Shown piece by piece: positions 17,401-24,485 of a stretch of DNA of 40,920 bases (the first letter of the stretch is position 1; each line of letters begins with the position of its first letter). The DNA is from Paenibacillus pasadenensis DSM 19293 (GTDB taxonomy: Bacteria; Bacillota; Bacilli; Paenibacillales; Paenibacillaceae), in NCBI RefSeq assembly GCF_000422485.1, contig NZ_KE383858.1:76875-117794 (forward strand), read 5' to 3'. The position numbers were made by a program, and so were the translations under genes. The notes under the pieces were generated by a model. It saw only the letters and a list, made by a program, of their open reading frames with translations. It did no database searches and had not been told where the DNA came from.

Positions 17401-19073
17401 AGGTGTATCCTTGGGTCGCCGAGGTGCGCGGCTCCACGCCGGGCGTCGGCCTCATCTCGCCGCCGCCGCATCATGACATCTACTCGATCGAGGATCTCGC
17501 GGAGCTGATCCATGATCTCAAGAACGCCAATCCGCGCGCGCGCATCAACGTCAAGCTCGTCTCCGAGGTCGGCGTCGGCACGATCGCGGCGGGCGTGGCC
17601 AAGGGCCGCGCCGACGTCATCCTCGTCAGCGGCTACGACGGCGGCACGGGCGCGTCTCCGATGAACTCGATGCGCCATGCGGGCCTCCCGTGGGAGCTCG
17701 GCCTGGCGGAGACGCATCAGACGCTCATGCTCAACAACCTGCGCGACCGCGTCGTGGTGGAGACGGACGGCAAGATCATGAACGGCCGCGACCTGGCGAT
17801 CGCCACGCTGCTCGGCGCCGAGGAGTACGGCTTCTCGACCGCTCCGCTCGTCGTGCTCGGCTGCGTCATGATGCGCGTCTGCCAGCTGGACACCTGTCCG
17901 GTCGGCGTCGCGACGCAAAATCCGGAGCTGCGCAAGAAGTTCATGGGCGATCCGTCGCATGTCGTCAACTACATGCGGTTCGTCGCCCAGGAGATGCGCG
18001 AGTACATGGCCGAGCTCGGCTTCCGCACGATCAACGAGATGGTCGGCCGCGTCGATGTACTGGAAGCCAAGGAGCTTGTGGACCACTACAAGCTGCGGGG
18101 CATCGACCTGACGCCGCTGCTGCATCAGCCTGAGGTGCCGCAGGACGCGGTCCGCTACAACGTGCAGCAGCAGAACCACGGCCTCGAGCTGTCGCTCGAC
18201 ATGCAGTCGCTGCTGCCGGCCGCCCAGAGCGCGCTGGAGAGCGGCGAGCCGGTCAAGGCGACGTTCCCGATCTGCAACACCAACCGCGTCGTCGGCACGA
18301 TCCTCGGCAGCGAGGTGACGCGCCGCTACGGAGCCAAGGGGCTGCCGGAGGATACGATCCAGATGCACTTCGTCGGCTCCGCCGGCCAGAGCTTCGGCGC
18401 GTTCGTGCCGAAGGGCATCACGCTCTCGCTGGAGGGCGACTCCAACGACTACGTCGGCAAGGGCCTTTCCGGCGGCAAGATCATCGTCGCTCCGTCGCCG
18501 AAGGCGACCTTCGCGGCGGAGAACAATGTCATCATCGGCAACACCGCCTTCTACGGCGCGACGGGCGGGGAAGCGTACATCCGCGGCATCGCGGGCGAGC
18601 GCTTCGCCGTGCGCAACAGCGGCGTCAAGGTTGTCGTCGAGGGTACGGGCGACCACGGTTGCGAATACATGACAGGCGGACGCGTCGTCGTGCTGGGGGG
18701 CACGGGACGGAACTTCGCGGCCGGCATGTCGGGCGGCGTGGCGTATGTGCTCGATGAGAACCGCACCTTCTACAAGCAGGTCAACCTGGAAATGGTGCTG
18801 CTGGAGCGCGTCGAGGACGAGGCGGACGTGCAGGAGCTGCGCTCGCTGATCGAAGACCATGTCCGCTATACGGGCAGCGCGATCGGCGAACGCGTCCTGG
18901 CGAACTGGGAGCAGTCGCTGGGCGACTTCGTCCGCGTCATTCCAAAGGATTACAAGCGGATGTTGGAGCAGATCCGCCATGCCGAGGAGGCGCAAGGCCT
19001 GAAGGGCGACGAAGCCCTGCTGGCCGCCTTCGAGGCCAATATGAGAGAGCTGGCGCGAGTCGGAGGCAACTAA
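14466..19073 (+). CDS. gltB: Glutamate synthase large (alpha) subunit
   Basis: This 1535-aa enzyme converts 2-oxoglutarate plus glutamine to two glutamates. It matches the full length of bacterial GOGAT large subunits (about 1500 aa). The class II amidotransferase domain begins after a short propeptide, with the nucleophile expected to be C24 (KDACGMGF). The central domain follows. The FMN-binding synthase domain contains the 3Fe-4S cysteines C1133, C1139 and C1144 ([16 protein letters not shown]). The C-terminal GXGXG beta-helix domain carries repeated Gly motifs ([25 protein letters not shown]). The start is ATG 14466 with AGAAAGG about 10 nt upstream. No gltD small subunit lies downstream; a terminator follows, so the partner must be elsewhere. 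Confidence 0.97.
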   Translation: MNRKMTGLPPKQGLYDPQFEKDACGMGFVAHIKGVKSHTIIRQALTVLENMEHRGGQGSEPNTGDGAGIMLQIPHGFFKRELSRQDVELPAEGDYAVGMLFLPQDSAVREALESKLEAIIAEEGQRVIGWRTVPTDDAKLGESALKAKPYVRQVFVSRDAALADELAFERKLYVIRKRAELAIRYAGLEGGDMFYFPSFSSKKIVYKGMLTTEQVRSFYVDLNDEAMETAIALVHSRFSTNTFPSWERAHPYRYLIHNGEINTLRGNVNWMHARQSLFASELFGEDLDKIKPIINPDGSDTAMFDNTLEFLYLAGRSLPHVAMMMVPEPWSNHEDMSPEKKAFYEYHSCLMEPWDGPAAMAFTDGTQIGAVLDRNGLRPARYYVTKDDVIILGSEAGTVPVEPEEILYKDRLRPGRMLLVDTKEGRIVSDEEVKSLIASEKPYQQWLDDNLISLADLPDAPELPELEHATVQQRQQSFGYTFEDLRKVLEPMASSGVEPVGSMGYDSPLAVLSERPQRLYSYFKQLFAQVTNPPIDAIREEIITATGTSLGPERNLLHPEPESARQIRLDSPILSNEEFAKLRHVRRPGFKSITLPIFFPADGGEAGLRQALQTMCDAADRVIAKGHNVLILSDFGSDKDNCPIPALLAVSCLHHHLIREGTRTRVSLLLESGEPREVHHFALLLGYGVSAINPYLAFETLDDMIRQGMLRGVTHDKAVKNFIKAATKGVLKILSKMGISTIQSYRGAQIFEAVGLQESVIDKYFTWTPSRIGGIGLDIIAQEALKPHHRAYAEQQGGERELDSGGEYQWRKDGEDHLFSPQTIHTLQMASRAGDYKLYKRFSHLVQGEDRKFMTLRSLLDFKKDRQPVPIDEVESVEAIMKRFKSGAMSFGSISKEAHESLAIAMNRIGGKSNTGEGGEDPARFIPDANGDSRRSAIKQVASGRFGVTSNYLVNADEIQIKMAQGAKPGEGGQLPGRKVYPWVAEVRGSTPGVGLISPPPHHDIYSIEDLAELIHDLKNANPRARINVKLVSEVGVGTIAAGVAKGRADVILVSGYDGGTGASPMNSMRHAGLPWELGLAETHQTLMLNNLRDRVVVETDGKIMNGRDLAIATLLGAEEYGFSTAPLVVLGCVMMRVCQLDTCPVGVATQNPELRKKFMGDPSHVVNYMRFVAQEMREYMAELGFRTINEMVGRVDVLEAKELVDHYKLRGIDLTPLLHQPEVPQDAVRYNVQQQNHGLELSLDMQSLLPAAQSALESGEPVKATFPICNTNRVVGTILGSEVTRRYGAKGLPEDTIQMHFVGSAGQSFGAFVPKGITLSLEGDSNDYVGKGLSGGKIIVAPSPKATFAAENNVIIGNTAFYGATGGEAYIRGIAGERFAVRNSGVKVVVEGTGDHGCEYMTGGRVVVLGGTGRNFAAGMSGGVAYVLDENRTFYKQVNLEMVLLERVEDEADVQELRSLIEDHVRYTGSAIGERVLANWEQSLGDFVRVIPKDYKRMLEQIRHAEEAQGLKGDEALLAAFEANMRELARVGGN

Positions 19074-19102
19074 GCCTCCGGCGATGCAGCCGGCCGGCAT
19101 GC

Positions 19103-19146
19103 AAAGAGCCGCTAGCCCGATTATGGGCTGGCGGCTCTTTGATTTT
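19103..19146 (+). terminator. Intrinsic terminator after gltB
   Basis: AAAGAGCCGC(T)AGCCC pairs with GGGCT(G)GCGGCTCTTT around a 6-nt loop, followed by GATTTT. It lies 30 nt after the stop. Confidence 0.85.
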
Positions 19147-19219
19147 GTGCTGTTTCTTCGGGGATGCAGCTCGTCCATGCCATACTCACCGTTGGAGAGG
19201 GCCGGTCGCGGCGCAACCT

Positions 19220-19399
19220 TCAAAGGATGATCGAGCCGATCGCTCCGATCAAAAGCAGGAAAGAAACCCCGGCGCAAAGAGAGGCGAGAACGGCCAGGGC
19301 AAAGAATTTCCGATCGCTTTCCTTGTTCACGATCGCGCGCATCGCGTAGAGGAAAAAAATGACGCAGAACGTCATCGTGGCCATCGCCAGCAGGTCCAT
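19220..19399 (-). CDS. Small two-helix membrane protein (59 aa)
   Basis: This short gene has a near-perfect ribosome site, AAAGGAGG, 9 nt before ATG 19399. The product has two membrane segments, about residues 2-23 (LLAMATMTFCVIFFLYAM) and 32-59 (FFALAVLASLCAGVSFLLIG onward), joined by a charged loop NKESDRK. It ends in IGSIIL. No family is recognised. A hairpin (19453-19475) and two tandem copies of the GATAC palindrome (19528-19557) lie upstream. It could be a small membrane regulator, but nothing here shows a function. Confidence 0.72.
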   Translation of the reverse strand: MDLLAMATMTFCVIFFLYAMRAIVNKESDRKFFALAVLASLCAGVSFLLLIGAIGSIIL

Positions 19400-19452
19400 T
19401 GATCATGACCTCCTTTCTCGATCAGCATGGCCCCATAACACCGGGAAAATAA

Positions 19453-19475
19453 CCAAAAGACGACCGTATCGGCCG
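19453..19475 (-). terminator. Terminator-like hairpin ahead of small membrane gene
   Basis: Read on the minus strand, GACGGCCG and CGGTCGTC pair (one G-U) around a 3-nt loop, followed by TTTT. It could end transcripts from the 57-aa gene upstream or attenuate the 59-aa gene. Confidence 0.5.
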
Positions 19476-19506
19476 TCATTAAGTGCGGGAGGGCCTATCC
19501 TGATGG

Positions 19507-19557
19507 CTGACAAGCCGGCTCCGTATTGATACAATATGTATCTATACAAGGTGTATC
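19507..19557 (+). promoter_or_regulatory. Promoter with two abutting GATAC palindromes
   Basis: CTGACA (19507-19512) and TACAAT (19530-19535), 17 bp apart, form a plus-strand promoter. GATACAATATGTATC (19528-19542) covers the -10, and a second, weaker site TATACAAGGTGTATC (19543-19557) abuts it. The transcript would run rightward and antisense to the 57-aa gene. I found no convincing plus-strand ORF with a ribosome site. The same 15-bp site occurs at three other places in the window. Confidence 0.6.
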
Positions 19558-19656
19558 GAGTATGTACCGAGAGACCTTCGAGATGGTAGCGAATGGAGGA
19601 AAGCTAGCGGTAGAGATAAGCGATGCCTCGGGTTGGGGGGAGAGGCGTTCAGCGCT

Positions 19657-19830
19657 TTATTTCTTCGAGGTGCGGTTCTGACGGTCCTCCGAAGGAGGCG
19701 GCGAGGTTCGTTCCGGGAACAATTCCTTCAGTGCGGCATCGGGCTGCAACCCCAGCTGTTCGAGCACTTGCCTGACGTCCAATACCTTCACAGGAGATTT
19801 TGAGCTGCTTTCTGGTTGATGGCTGTTCAT
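19657..19830 (-). CDS. Small soluble protein (57 aa), unknown
   Basis: The frame starts at ATG 19830 behind GGAGTGGGG. The product has a polar N-terminus, an ordered middle (VKVLDVRQVLEQLGLQ then DAALKELFPE, residues 14-40) that looks helical, and a Pro/Ser/Lys-rich tail ending in SKK. On the minus strand, TTGCAC and TATCCT near 19880-19910 with an 18-bp spacer could be its promoter. It lies between the XRE regulator and the GATAC-site promoter, which fires toward it in antisense. No family is recognised. Coding evidence is the composition of the middle section and the ribosome site. Confidence 0.6.
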   Translation of the reverse strand: MNSHQPESSSKSPVKVLDVRQVLEQLGLQPDAALKELFPERTSPPPSEDRQNRTSKK

Positions 19831-20033
19831 TCCTGTACCCCACTCCCATTTCCTATTTAGTTTCTCTATGTACTGGGAACATAGGATAAAGTATATCCGA
19901 CTGAAGGTGCAAAGAGTGTCGGAATGTGAAGCGGCAATCAGAGAAAAATAAAGGAGCTTTTGTCGAATCAGGACTATTGGATTAACAAATTGTCTTATTT
20001 GATTCCTTTCTCCTACTACCCGTTCTTAAAACA

Positions 20034-20062
20034 ACAAAAAAACCCGCCAACGGCAGGTTTGC
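20034..20062 (-). terminator. Intrinsic terminator after XRE regulator
   Basis: Read on the minus strand, AACCTGCC and GGCGGGTT form a stem with a short GTT loop, followed by seven T. It lies about 20 nt beyond the regulator stop. Confidence 0.8.
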
Positions 20063-20082
20063 AAGCATTACAATATTCCAGA

Positions 20083-20451
20083 TTATCTCATAGACCGGTT
20101 CGCCCGAATGAAAGCGATGAACATCTTGGATTCCTCGGGCGTAAGCGGGCTGCCGTCGATGGAGAAGGCGAACTTCTCCAAAAGCTCCTGATCGGACAGC
20201 TCGATGCTGCCGGCAAACTCCCTGACGTCCGGATCAAGCGTCGCCTCCGGATTGTCGGTTCTTCCCACCAGGTAGTCGATCGAGACCTGATAGATATCCG
20301 CAAATTTCGCAAGCGTATCGGTATCCGGTTCACGCCGGTTCTTCTCATAATGACTCAAGGCTGCGCGGGAAATGCCAAGAACCTGAGACGTATGCTCTTG
20401 AGTCCATCCCCGGTCTTCCCTCAGACTTGCAAGCCGTGATCCTATGTCCAC
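20083..20451 (-). CDS. XRE-family transcriptional regulator next to EPS operon
   Basis: This 122-aa protein has an N-terminal Cro/C1-type helix-turn-helix (about residues 4-62: LREDRGWTQEHTSQVLGISRAALSHYEKNRREPD, then LAKFADIYQVSIDYLVGR). A linker and a helical C-terminal region (about 78-118, ELSDQELLEKFAF then LTPEESKMFIAFIRANR) may dimerise. The size and plan recall SinR/SlrR-like and ImmR-like repressors. The start is GTG 20451, 7 nt after TAGGAGG. It is divergent from the exopolysaccharide operon, whose promoter carries two GATAC palindromes, so it is the prime candidate to bind them. That link is inferred from position. It is not SinR itself: the operator bears no resemblance to the SinR GTTCTYT site. 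Confidence 0.85.
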   Translation of the reverse strand: MDIGSRLASLREDRGWTQEHTSQVLGISRAALSHYEKNRREPDTDTLAKFADIYQVSIDYLVGRTDNPEATLDPDVREFAGSIELSDQELLEKFAFSIDGSPLTPEESKMFIAFIRANRSMR

Positions 20452-20569
20452 TTACGTACCTCCTAACTCCCTCTATATTCAAGTTTAATACGGAAATGCC
20501 GCCGCTAAAAGGATTTCTGAAGGCATGATACGAAAAGACGCAATCTTGAAAATTAAGCCTGAAAACCCC

Positions 20570-20628
20570 TTGACATGTTACGAATTGTATCGTAAAGTTG
20601 GAGATGTCAAAGCGATACAAAACGTATC
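20570..20628 (+). promoter_or_regulatory. Exopolysaccharide operon promoter with two operators
   Basis: TTGACA (20570-20575) and TAAAGT (20593-20598) are 17 bp apart. GTTACGAATTGTATC (20577-20591) fills the spacer and GATACAAAACGTATC (20614-20628) lies just after the expected start site. Binding at either would block polymerase, so repression is the simplest reading. The stretch CTTGACATG...TGTATCGTAAA is nearly the same as at 39752-39779. Confidence 0.75.
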
Positions 20629-20700
20629 AATTAGTCATCATTCTTCCCCGCCGGAGCTTTTCTCAAACATAGGCCCGGAGGCATTTGTCGGAGGTGAACC

Positions 20701-21120
20701 GTGCTCTTGCGTCGGAATATGGAGACTTCTGCTGGCGTCATTTCCCGAACCGGCAACAGCCGCGCCTTGCTGGCGGAGCTTGCGATTTCCCAGGTCGGCG
20801 GAGAACCGGTCCGATCCGGCGTCCGCAAAGTCTTACTGATTCATATGAACGCAAACGAACTGGAATTCTCCACGACGCTCCGTTTTCCGGTGAACGACCG
20901 GTACCGCCTGTCCTTCCAGCTGAAGCTGGGGGAGAAGAGAATCGTCCTCGAAGGCATCGTCGCCTCGCGAGTCAAGCAAGGAAACCTCTATCTGTATGAG
21001 CTCCGCATCGCCGGAAGCTCGATTAGCCGCACGGACTGGATCCGGGAGCTGAACGAGTGGCTGCTCCGGCATCAGCCAGCGTTGCCCGAGCATAAAGTCC
21101 ACTATTTATATCGGAACTGA
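20701..21120 (+). CDS. Degenerate PilZ-like domain protein
   Basis: This 139-aa cytosolic protein is the first gene of the operon. Residues about 40-125 have the strand pattern of a PilZ beta-barrel (RKVLLIHMNANELEFST, then RYRLSFQLKLGEKRIVLEGI, then LYLYELRIAG) with a C-terminal helix (DWIRELNEWLLRHQP). The cyclic-di-GMP-binding RxxxR and D/NxSxxG motifs are not clear; HMNANELEF sits where the second is expected. It may therefore be a PilZ fold that has lost or altered ligand binding. The start is GTG 20701 with GGAGG 6 nt upstream. Its position suggests control of polymer export or synthesis. The domain call is by eye. Confidence 0.6.
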   Translation: MLLRRNMETSAGVISRTGNSRALLAELAISQVGGEPVRSGVRKVLLIHMNANELEFSTTLRFPVNDRYRLSFQLKLGEKRIVLEGIVASRVKQGNLYLYELRIAGSSISRTDWIRELNEWLLRHQPALPEHKVHYLYRN

Positions 21121-21148
21121 CCACTATACATAACGGGAGGCCCATCAC

Positions 21149-21901
21149 GTGGAGTTGAAAGAGTATCTCAGCATTTTGGCCAAGCGCAAGTGGCTCATCG
21201 CCGCGATCGTCCTGCTGGCCTGCGTCGCGACCGGAATCAAAAGCTTCATGTATACGACGCCGATCTACCAGGCTTCGGCCAAGCTCATCGTCAACCAAGC
21301 ATTCGATTTTCAGGGAACGTCGATGCTGGATCTAAGTACGATGCAGACCAATATTACCGTCATCAATTCCTACAAAGAAATTATACAGTCTTACGCGATC
21401 CTGAACAAAGTATCGACCAACTTCCCCGATCTGAAGATGAGCGCCGATGAGCTGCGCAGCGGCCTCAGCATCGGATCCTCTGCGGAATCCCAGGTCATGG
21501 ACCTGAGCTTCGTCAGCACCTCCTACCCTCAAGCGGCCAAGGCGGTCAACGCGATCGCAGAAACGTTCCGCACGACCAACCCCGACATCATGAAAGTGGA
21601 CAACGTCACGATTCTCAACAAAGCCGATGTCGAAGCGGCGGCATACAGCATCAACACCAGCCCGATCGTGCTGATCTTCATAGCCTTCGTCTTCTCATTC
21701 ATGATTGCTGTCTCCATAGTAATTCTGCTCCACTATCTGGACGACACGATCAAGACGGAGCGAGATATCGAAAAAGAGCTTGAGCTGCCGATGCTGGCGC
21801 TCATCACCAAAATCGACAAGTACGGCACGCGCTCGAAAAAGCCGTCCGCATCCAAGCCTAAGCCTATAGGGGAGGGATCATATGCCACGCTCAACCAGTG
21901 A
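21149..21901 (+). CDS. Wzz-like chain-length / tyrosine kinase activator
   Basis: This 250-aa protein is the membrane adaptor half of a Firmicute BY-kinase pair (YveK/CapA/CpsC type). TM1 lies at about 17-33 (WLIAAIVLLACVATGI), then a Wzz domain with an extracytoplasmic helical region, and TM2 at about 173-196 (SPIVLIFIAFVFSFMIAVSI). A cytosolic C-terminal tail contacts and activates the kinase. The start is GTG 21149 after CGGGAGG. It overlaps the kinase gene by 20 nt. It should control polymer chain length and export with Wzy. Confidence 0.88.
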   Translation: MELKEYLSILAKRKWLIAAIVLLACVATGIKSFMYTTPIYQASAKLIVNQAFDFQGTSMLDLSTMQTNITVINSYKEIIQSYAILNKVSTNFPDLKMSADELRSGLSIGSSAESQVMDLSFVSTSYPQAAKAVNAIAETFRTTNPDIMKVDNVTILNKADVEAAAYSINTSPIVLIFIAFVFSFMIAVSIVILLHYLDDTIKTERDIEKELELPMLALITKIDKYGTRSKKPSASKPKPIGEGSYATLNQ

Positions 21902-22574
21902 ATCCAGCCTCGTCACCTATTACGATCCAAAATCGCCGATCTCGGAAGCGTATCGGACGCTGCGCACGAACATCCAGTTCTCCTCGTTCGATGAAGCGAT
22001 CCGGGTCATCATGGTCGCCTCGGCCAATCCGGGCGAAGGCAAAAGCACGACGGCCTCCAACCTCGCGGTGACCTACGCCCAGGAAGGAAAAAAAGTGCTG
22101 CTGATCGATGCCGATCTGCGCAAGCCGTCCGTGTTCAAAGTGTTCCAGGTATCCAACCGCGTTGGATTATCGACGGTCGTATCCGGCCAATGCCGCGCCG
22201 CGGATGCGGTGCAGGAGACGCTCGTCGACAACCTGTTCGTTCTGCCGTCCGGTCCGGTGCCTCCGAATCCGTCCGAGCTGCTCGCTTCCCAGAGCATGAA
22301 GGCGACGCTGGAGCAGTTCAAGGCCGACTTCGATGTGATCGTCTTCGATACGCCGCCGGTGCTGGCCGTCACCGACTCGATCATCGTCTCCTCGCTCTGC
22401 CAAGGCGTGCTGCTCGTCGTGCATGCCGGCAAAGTGAAAAGCGAGCTGGTGCGCAAGGCGAAGTCCAGTCTGGAGCATGCGCACACCCGCATCCTAGGCG
22501 TCGTGCTCAACAACACGAAAAGCCGCAAAGGCGACAAGTACAACTACTACTATTACGGAGCGGAAGCGAAATAA
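21882..22574 (+). CDS. CpsD/EpsB-type bacterial tyrosine kinase
   Basis: This 230-aa cytosolic BY-kinase autophosphorylates on C-terminal tyrosines and cycles with the Wzz-like partner to regulate polymer assembly. Walker A is SANPGEGKSTTASN (about 47-60), Walker A' is VLLIDADLRKP (about 72-82), and Walker B is VIVFDTPP. The C-terminal tyrosine cluster is Y220 and Y222-Y225 (DKYNYYYYGAEAK). The start is ATG 21882 with AGGGGAGGG upstream, inside the end of the preceding gene. No PHP-type phosphatase (CpsB/YwqE) is present in the operon, so the counteracting enzyme must be elsewhere. Confidence 0.93.
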   Translation: MPRSTSESSLVTYYDPKSPISEAYRTLRTNIQFSSFDEAIRVIMVASANPGEGKSTTASNLAVTYAQEGKKVLLIDADLRKPSVFKVFQVSNRVGLSTVVSGQCRAADAVQETLVDNLFVLPSGPVPPNPSELLASQSMKATLEQFKADFDVIVFDTPPVLAVTDSIIVSSLCQGVLLVVHAGKVKSELVRKAKSSLEHAHTRILGVVLNNTKSRKGDKYNYYYYGAEAK

Positions 22575-22589
22575 GTTTTCGAGCCTGCT

Positions 22590-22747
22590 GAAGGAATCGT
22601 ATAGGTAATGCCTACTGAACCTTTATCACTGTAGGCACTCGGCCATACTGTGGGTCCGTATGCGGACCTTAGACGCGAGTCGTCGATGGTATGGCGTGAG
22701 GCGGGGTTGAATGCCCCACTTTTACCCTTATGGAGAGGGTAAGCATC
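22590..22747 (+). ncRNA. Probable EAR (eps-associated RNA) antiterminator element
   Basis: The gap between the tyrosine kinase and galU is densely structured: GCCTAC/GTAGGC (about 22610-22637), an outer CCATAC...GTATGG stem (about 22651-22693) enclosing GGTCCG/CGGACC, GGGG/CCCC around a TTGAATG loop, and TTACCCT/AGGGTAA. In B. subtilis the EAR RNA lies at the equivalent place (between epsB and epsC) and lets polymerase read through terminators in the long operon. Identification is by position and structure density; the consensus was not scored. Confidence 0.6.
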
Positions 22748-22813
22748 AAGAAATGCCATAAAAACGGGTTATGTTTCGACAGGGAAACGTAGCTCGTTTT
22801 TTTGGCATTTCTT
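22748..22813 (+). terminator. Long hairpin with internal T-run after EAR-like RNA
   Basis: AAGAAATGCCA (22748-22758) pairs perfectly with TGGCATTTCTT (22803-22813). An inner stem of about 18 pairs, including G-U pairs, closes on a GACAGG loop. A T7 run follows the inner arm, so the inner stem alone is a terminator and the outer arms could extend it. It is a natural target for the preceding RNA. Confidence 0.65.
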
Positions 22814-22863
22814 CATGTTAGGGCTGAAGAGCCAGAGAGAAAAAGACAAGGATAGGTGATTGC

Positions 22864-23763
22864 ATGAAAAAAGTGCGCAAGGCCATCATCCCGGCTGCCG
22901 GTCTCGGAACCCGATTCCTGCCGGCCACCAAGGCGATGCCCAAGGAGATGCTGCCGATCGTCGACAAGCCGACGATCCAGTACATCGTGGAAGAGGCGGT
23001 CCAGTCCGGCATCGAAGACATCATTATCGTGACGGGCAAAGGCAAGCGGGCGATCGAGGATCACTTCGACATCGCGTTCGAGCTAGAGCACAGCCTGATG
23101 GAGAAGGGCAAGCTCGGCTTGCTGAGCGAGGTGCAGAAATCGTCCAATGTGGACATTCATTACATAAGGCAAAAAGAAGCGAAGGGGCTGGGCCACGCGG
23201 TCTGGTGCGCCCGCAACTTCATCGGCGACGAGCCGTTCGCCGTACTTCTCGGCGACGACATCGTCCAGGCGGACGTTCCTTGCACGCGCCAGCTTATCGA
23301 GCAGTATCAAGACACGGGGCGCTCCGTCATCGGCGTCCAGACGGTCGGCATCGAGCAAACGGACCGCTACGGCATCGTCGATCCGATCGAGACGTTGGGA
23401 CGGCTCGTACAGGTGAAGCGCTTCGTCGAAAAGCCGCCGCTGGGAGAAGCGCCTTCCAATCTGGCCATCATGGGGCGATATGTGTTTACGCCGGAGATCT
23501 TCGACTATCTCGGCGAGCACAGCATTGGCGCCGGCGGGGAGATTCAGCTGACGGATGCCATTCAGAAGCTGAATGAGCGGCAAGGCGTCTACGCCTATGA
23601 TTTTGAAGGCAAACGCTACGATGTCGGCGAGAAGCTCGGCTTCATCCTGACGACGATCGACTTCGCGCTCCGCAACGATGAGCTGAAGCACCCTCTCCTG
23701 ACCGCACTCGAAGAAATGATCAAAGACCATACGAACCAATCCAATATGATCAAGCTGAGGTGA
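22864..23763 (+). CDS. galU: UTP-glucose-1-phosphate uridylyltransferase
   Basis: This 299-aa enzyme makes UDP-glucose from UTP and glucose-1-phosphate. The nucleotide-binding loop is [21 protein letters not shown] split over residues 10-30, followed by [18 protein letters not shown] is near residue 124 and FVEKP near 185. The length matches bacterial GalU/GtaB. The start is ATG 22864, with ATAGGTGA upstream. It supplies Ugd (UDP-glucuronate) and glucosyl residues for the polymer. It is the first gene after the EAR-like element. Confidence 0.95.
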   Translation: MKKVRKAIIPAAGLGTRFLPATKAMPKEMLPIVDKPTIQYIVEEAVQSGIEDIIIVTGKGKRAIEDHFDIAFELEHSLMEKGKLGLLSEVQKSSNVDIHYIRQKEAKGLGHAVWCARNFIGDEPFAVLLGDDIVQADVPCTRQLIEQYQDTGRSVIGVQTVGIEQTDRYGIVDPIETLGRLVQVKRFVEKPPLGEAPSNLAIMGRYVFTPEIFDYLGEHSIGAGGEIQLTDAIQKLNERQGVYAYDFEGKRYDVGEKLGFILTTIDFALRNDELKHPLLTALEEMIKDHTNQSNMIKLR

Positions 23764-23770
23764 CGATACG

Positions 23771-24469
23771 ATGAGCCTGAACCCGAATGGCAAGGAAGCC
23801 GAAGCGGTGCTCGACTCGACCTCCTATTACTCTACTTATGCTGCAGAAGCCAAAAGAAGCCTCAGAGGCTACCTGATGATGAAACGAGCATTGGATATCA
23901 TCGCGGCATCAATCGGACTGCTGCTGCTGCTGCCGGTTTTTATCGTGCTTGCGGTGCTGATCAAGCTGGAGGATCGCAACGGGCCTGTCTTTTTCTCTCA
24001 AGAAAGAGTGGGAAAGGGCGAGCGGGCCTTCCGCATGTATAAATTCCGCTCTATGGTCTCCAATGCGGAGGAGCTGCTGCCGCAGCTGCTCGCTCAGAAT
24101 GAGATCGAAGGCGCCATGTTCAAGATGAAGGATGATCCGCGCATTACGAGGATCGGCCGTTTCATCCGCAAGACGAGCATCGATGAGCTGCCTCAGCTGT
24201 GGAACGTGGTCAGAGGCGACATGTCGCTGGTCGGGCCAAGGCCGCCGCTGCCCCGAGAGGTTGCGGAGTATACGCCATATGACAAGCAACGGCTTAAAGT
24301 GACGCCCGGCTGCACGGGGCTTTGGCAAGTGAGCGGACGTAGCAATTTGAGTTTTAAAGAAATGGTGGAACTGGACATCGAATATATCAACACGAGAAAC
24401 TTATCGAAAGATATTTCCATTGTCCTCAAAACTATTAAAATAATATTTGCATCTTCTGATGCATACTAA
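23771..24469 (+). CDS. Priming undecaprenyl-phosphate sugar transferase
   Basis: This 232-aa bacterial sugar transferase transfers the first sugar-1-phosphate to undecaprenyl phosphate on the inner membrane face. The N-terminal membrane (re-entrant) helix is at about 43-66 (IIAASIGLLLLLPVFIVLAV). Family motifs follow: FFSQERVGKGERAF, YKFRSMV, then TRIGRFIRKTSIDELPQLWN, GDMSLVGPRPP, and PGCTGLWQVSGRS. A GAGGTGA site precedes ATG 23771. Base composition turns AT-rich in the last 100 nt, marking the left edge of the foreign block. The sugar is probably glucose- or galactose-type. Confidence 0.93.
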   Translation: MSLNPNGKEAEAVLDSTSYYSTYAAEAKRSLRGYLMMKRALDIIAASIGLLLLLPVFIVLAVLIKLEDRNGPVFFSQERVGKGERAFRMYKFRSMVSNAEELLPQLLAQNEIEGAMFKMKDDPRITRIGRFIRKTSIDELPQLWNVVRGDMSLVGPRPPLPREVAEYTPYDKQRLKVTPGCTGLWQVSGRSNLSFKEMVELDIEYINTRNLSKDISIVLKTIKIIFASSDAY

Positions 24470-24485
24470 AACAGGGGAATGAAAT

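Noticed and set aside
14397-19406. Minus-strand frame of 1669 codons across gltB
   Set aside because: It is the mirror of a confident gltB gene in GC-rich DNA, is full of His/Arg/Ala-rich low-complexity protein, and has no ribosome site.
19583-19681. 32-codon plus-strand ORF after the palindrome promoter
   Set aside because: No clear ribosome site and unremarkable composition; not enough to call a gene.
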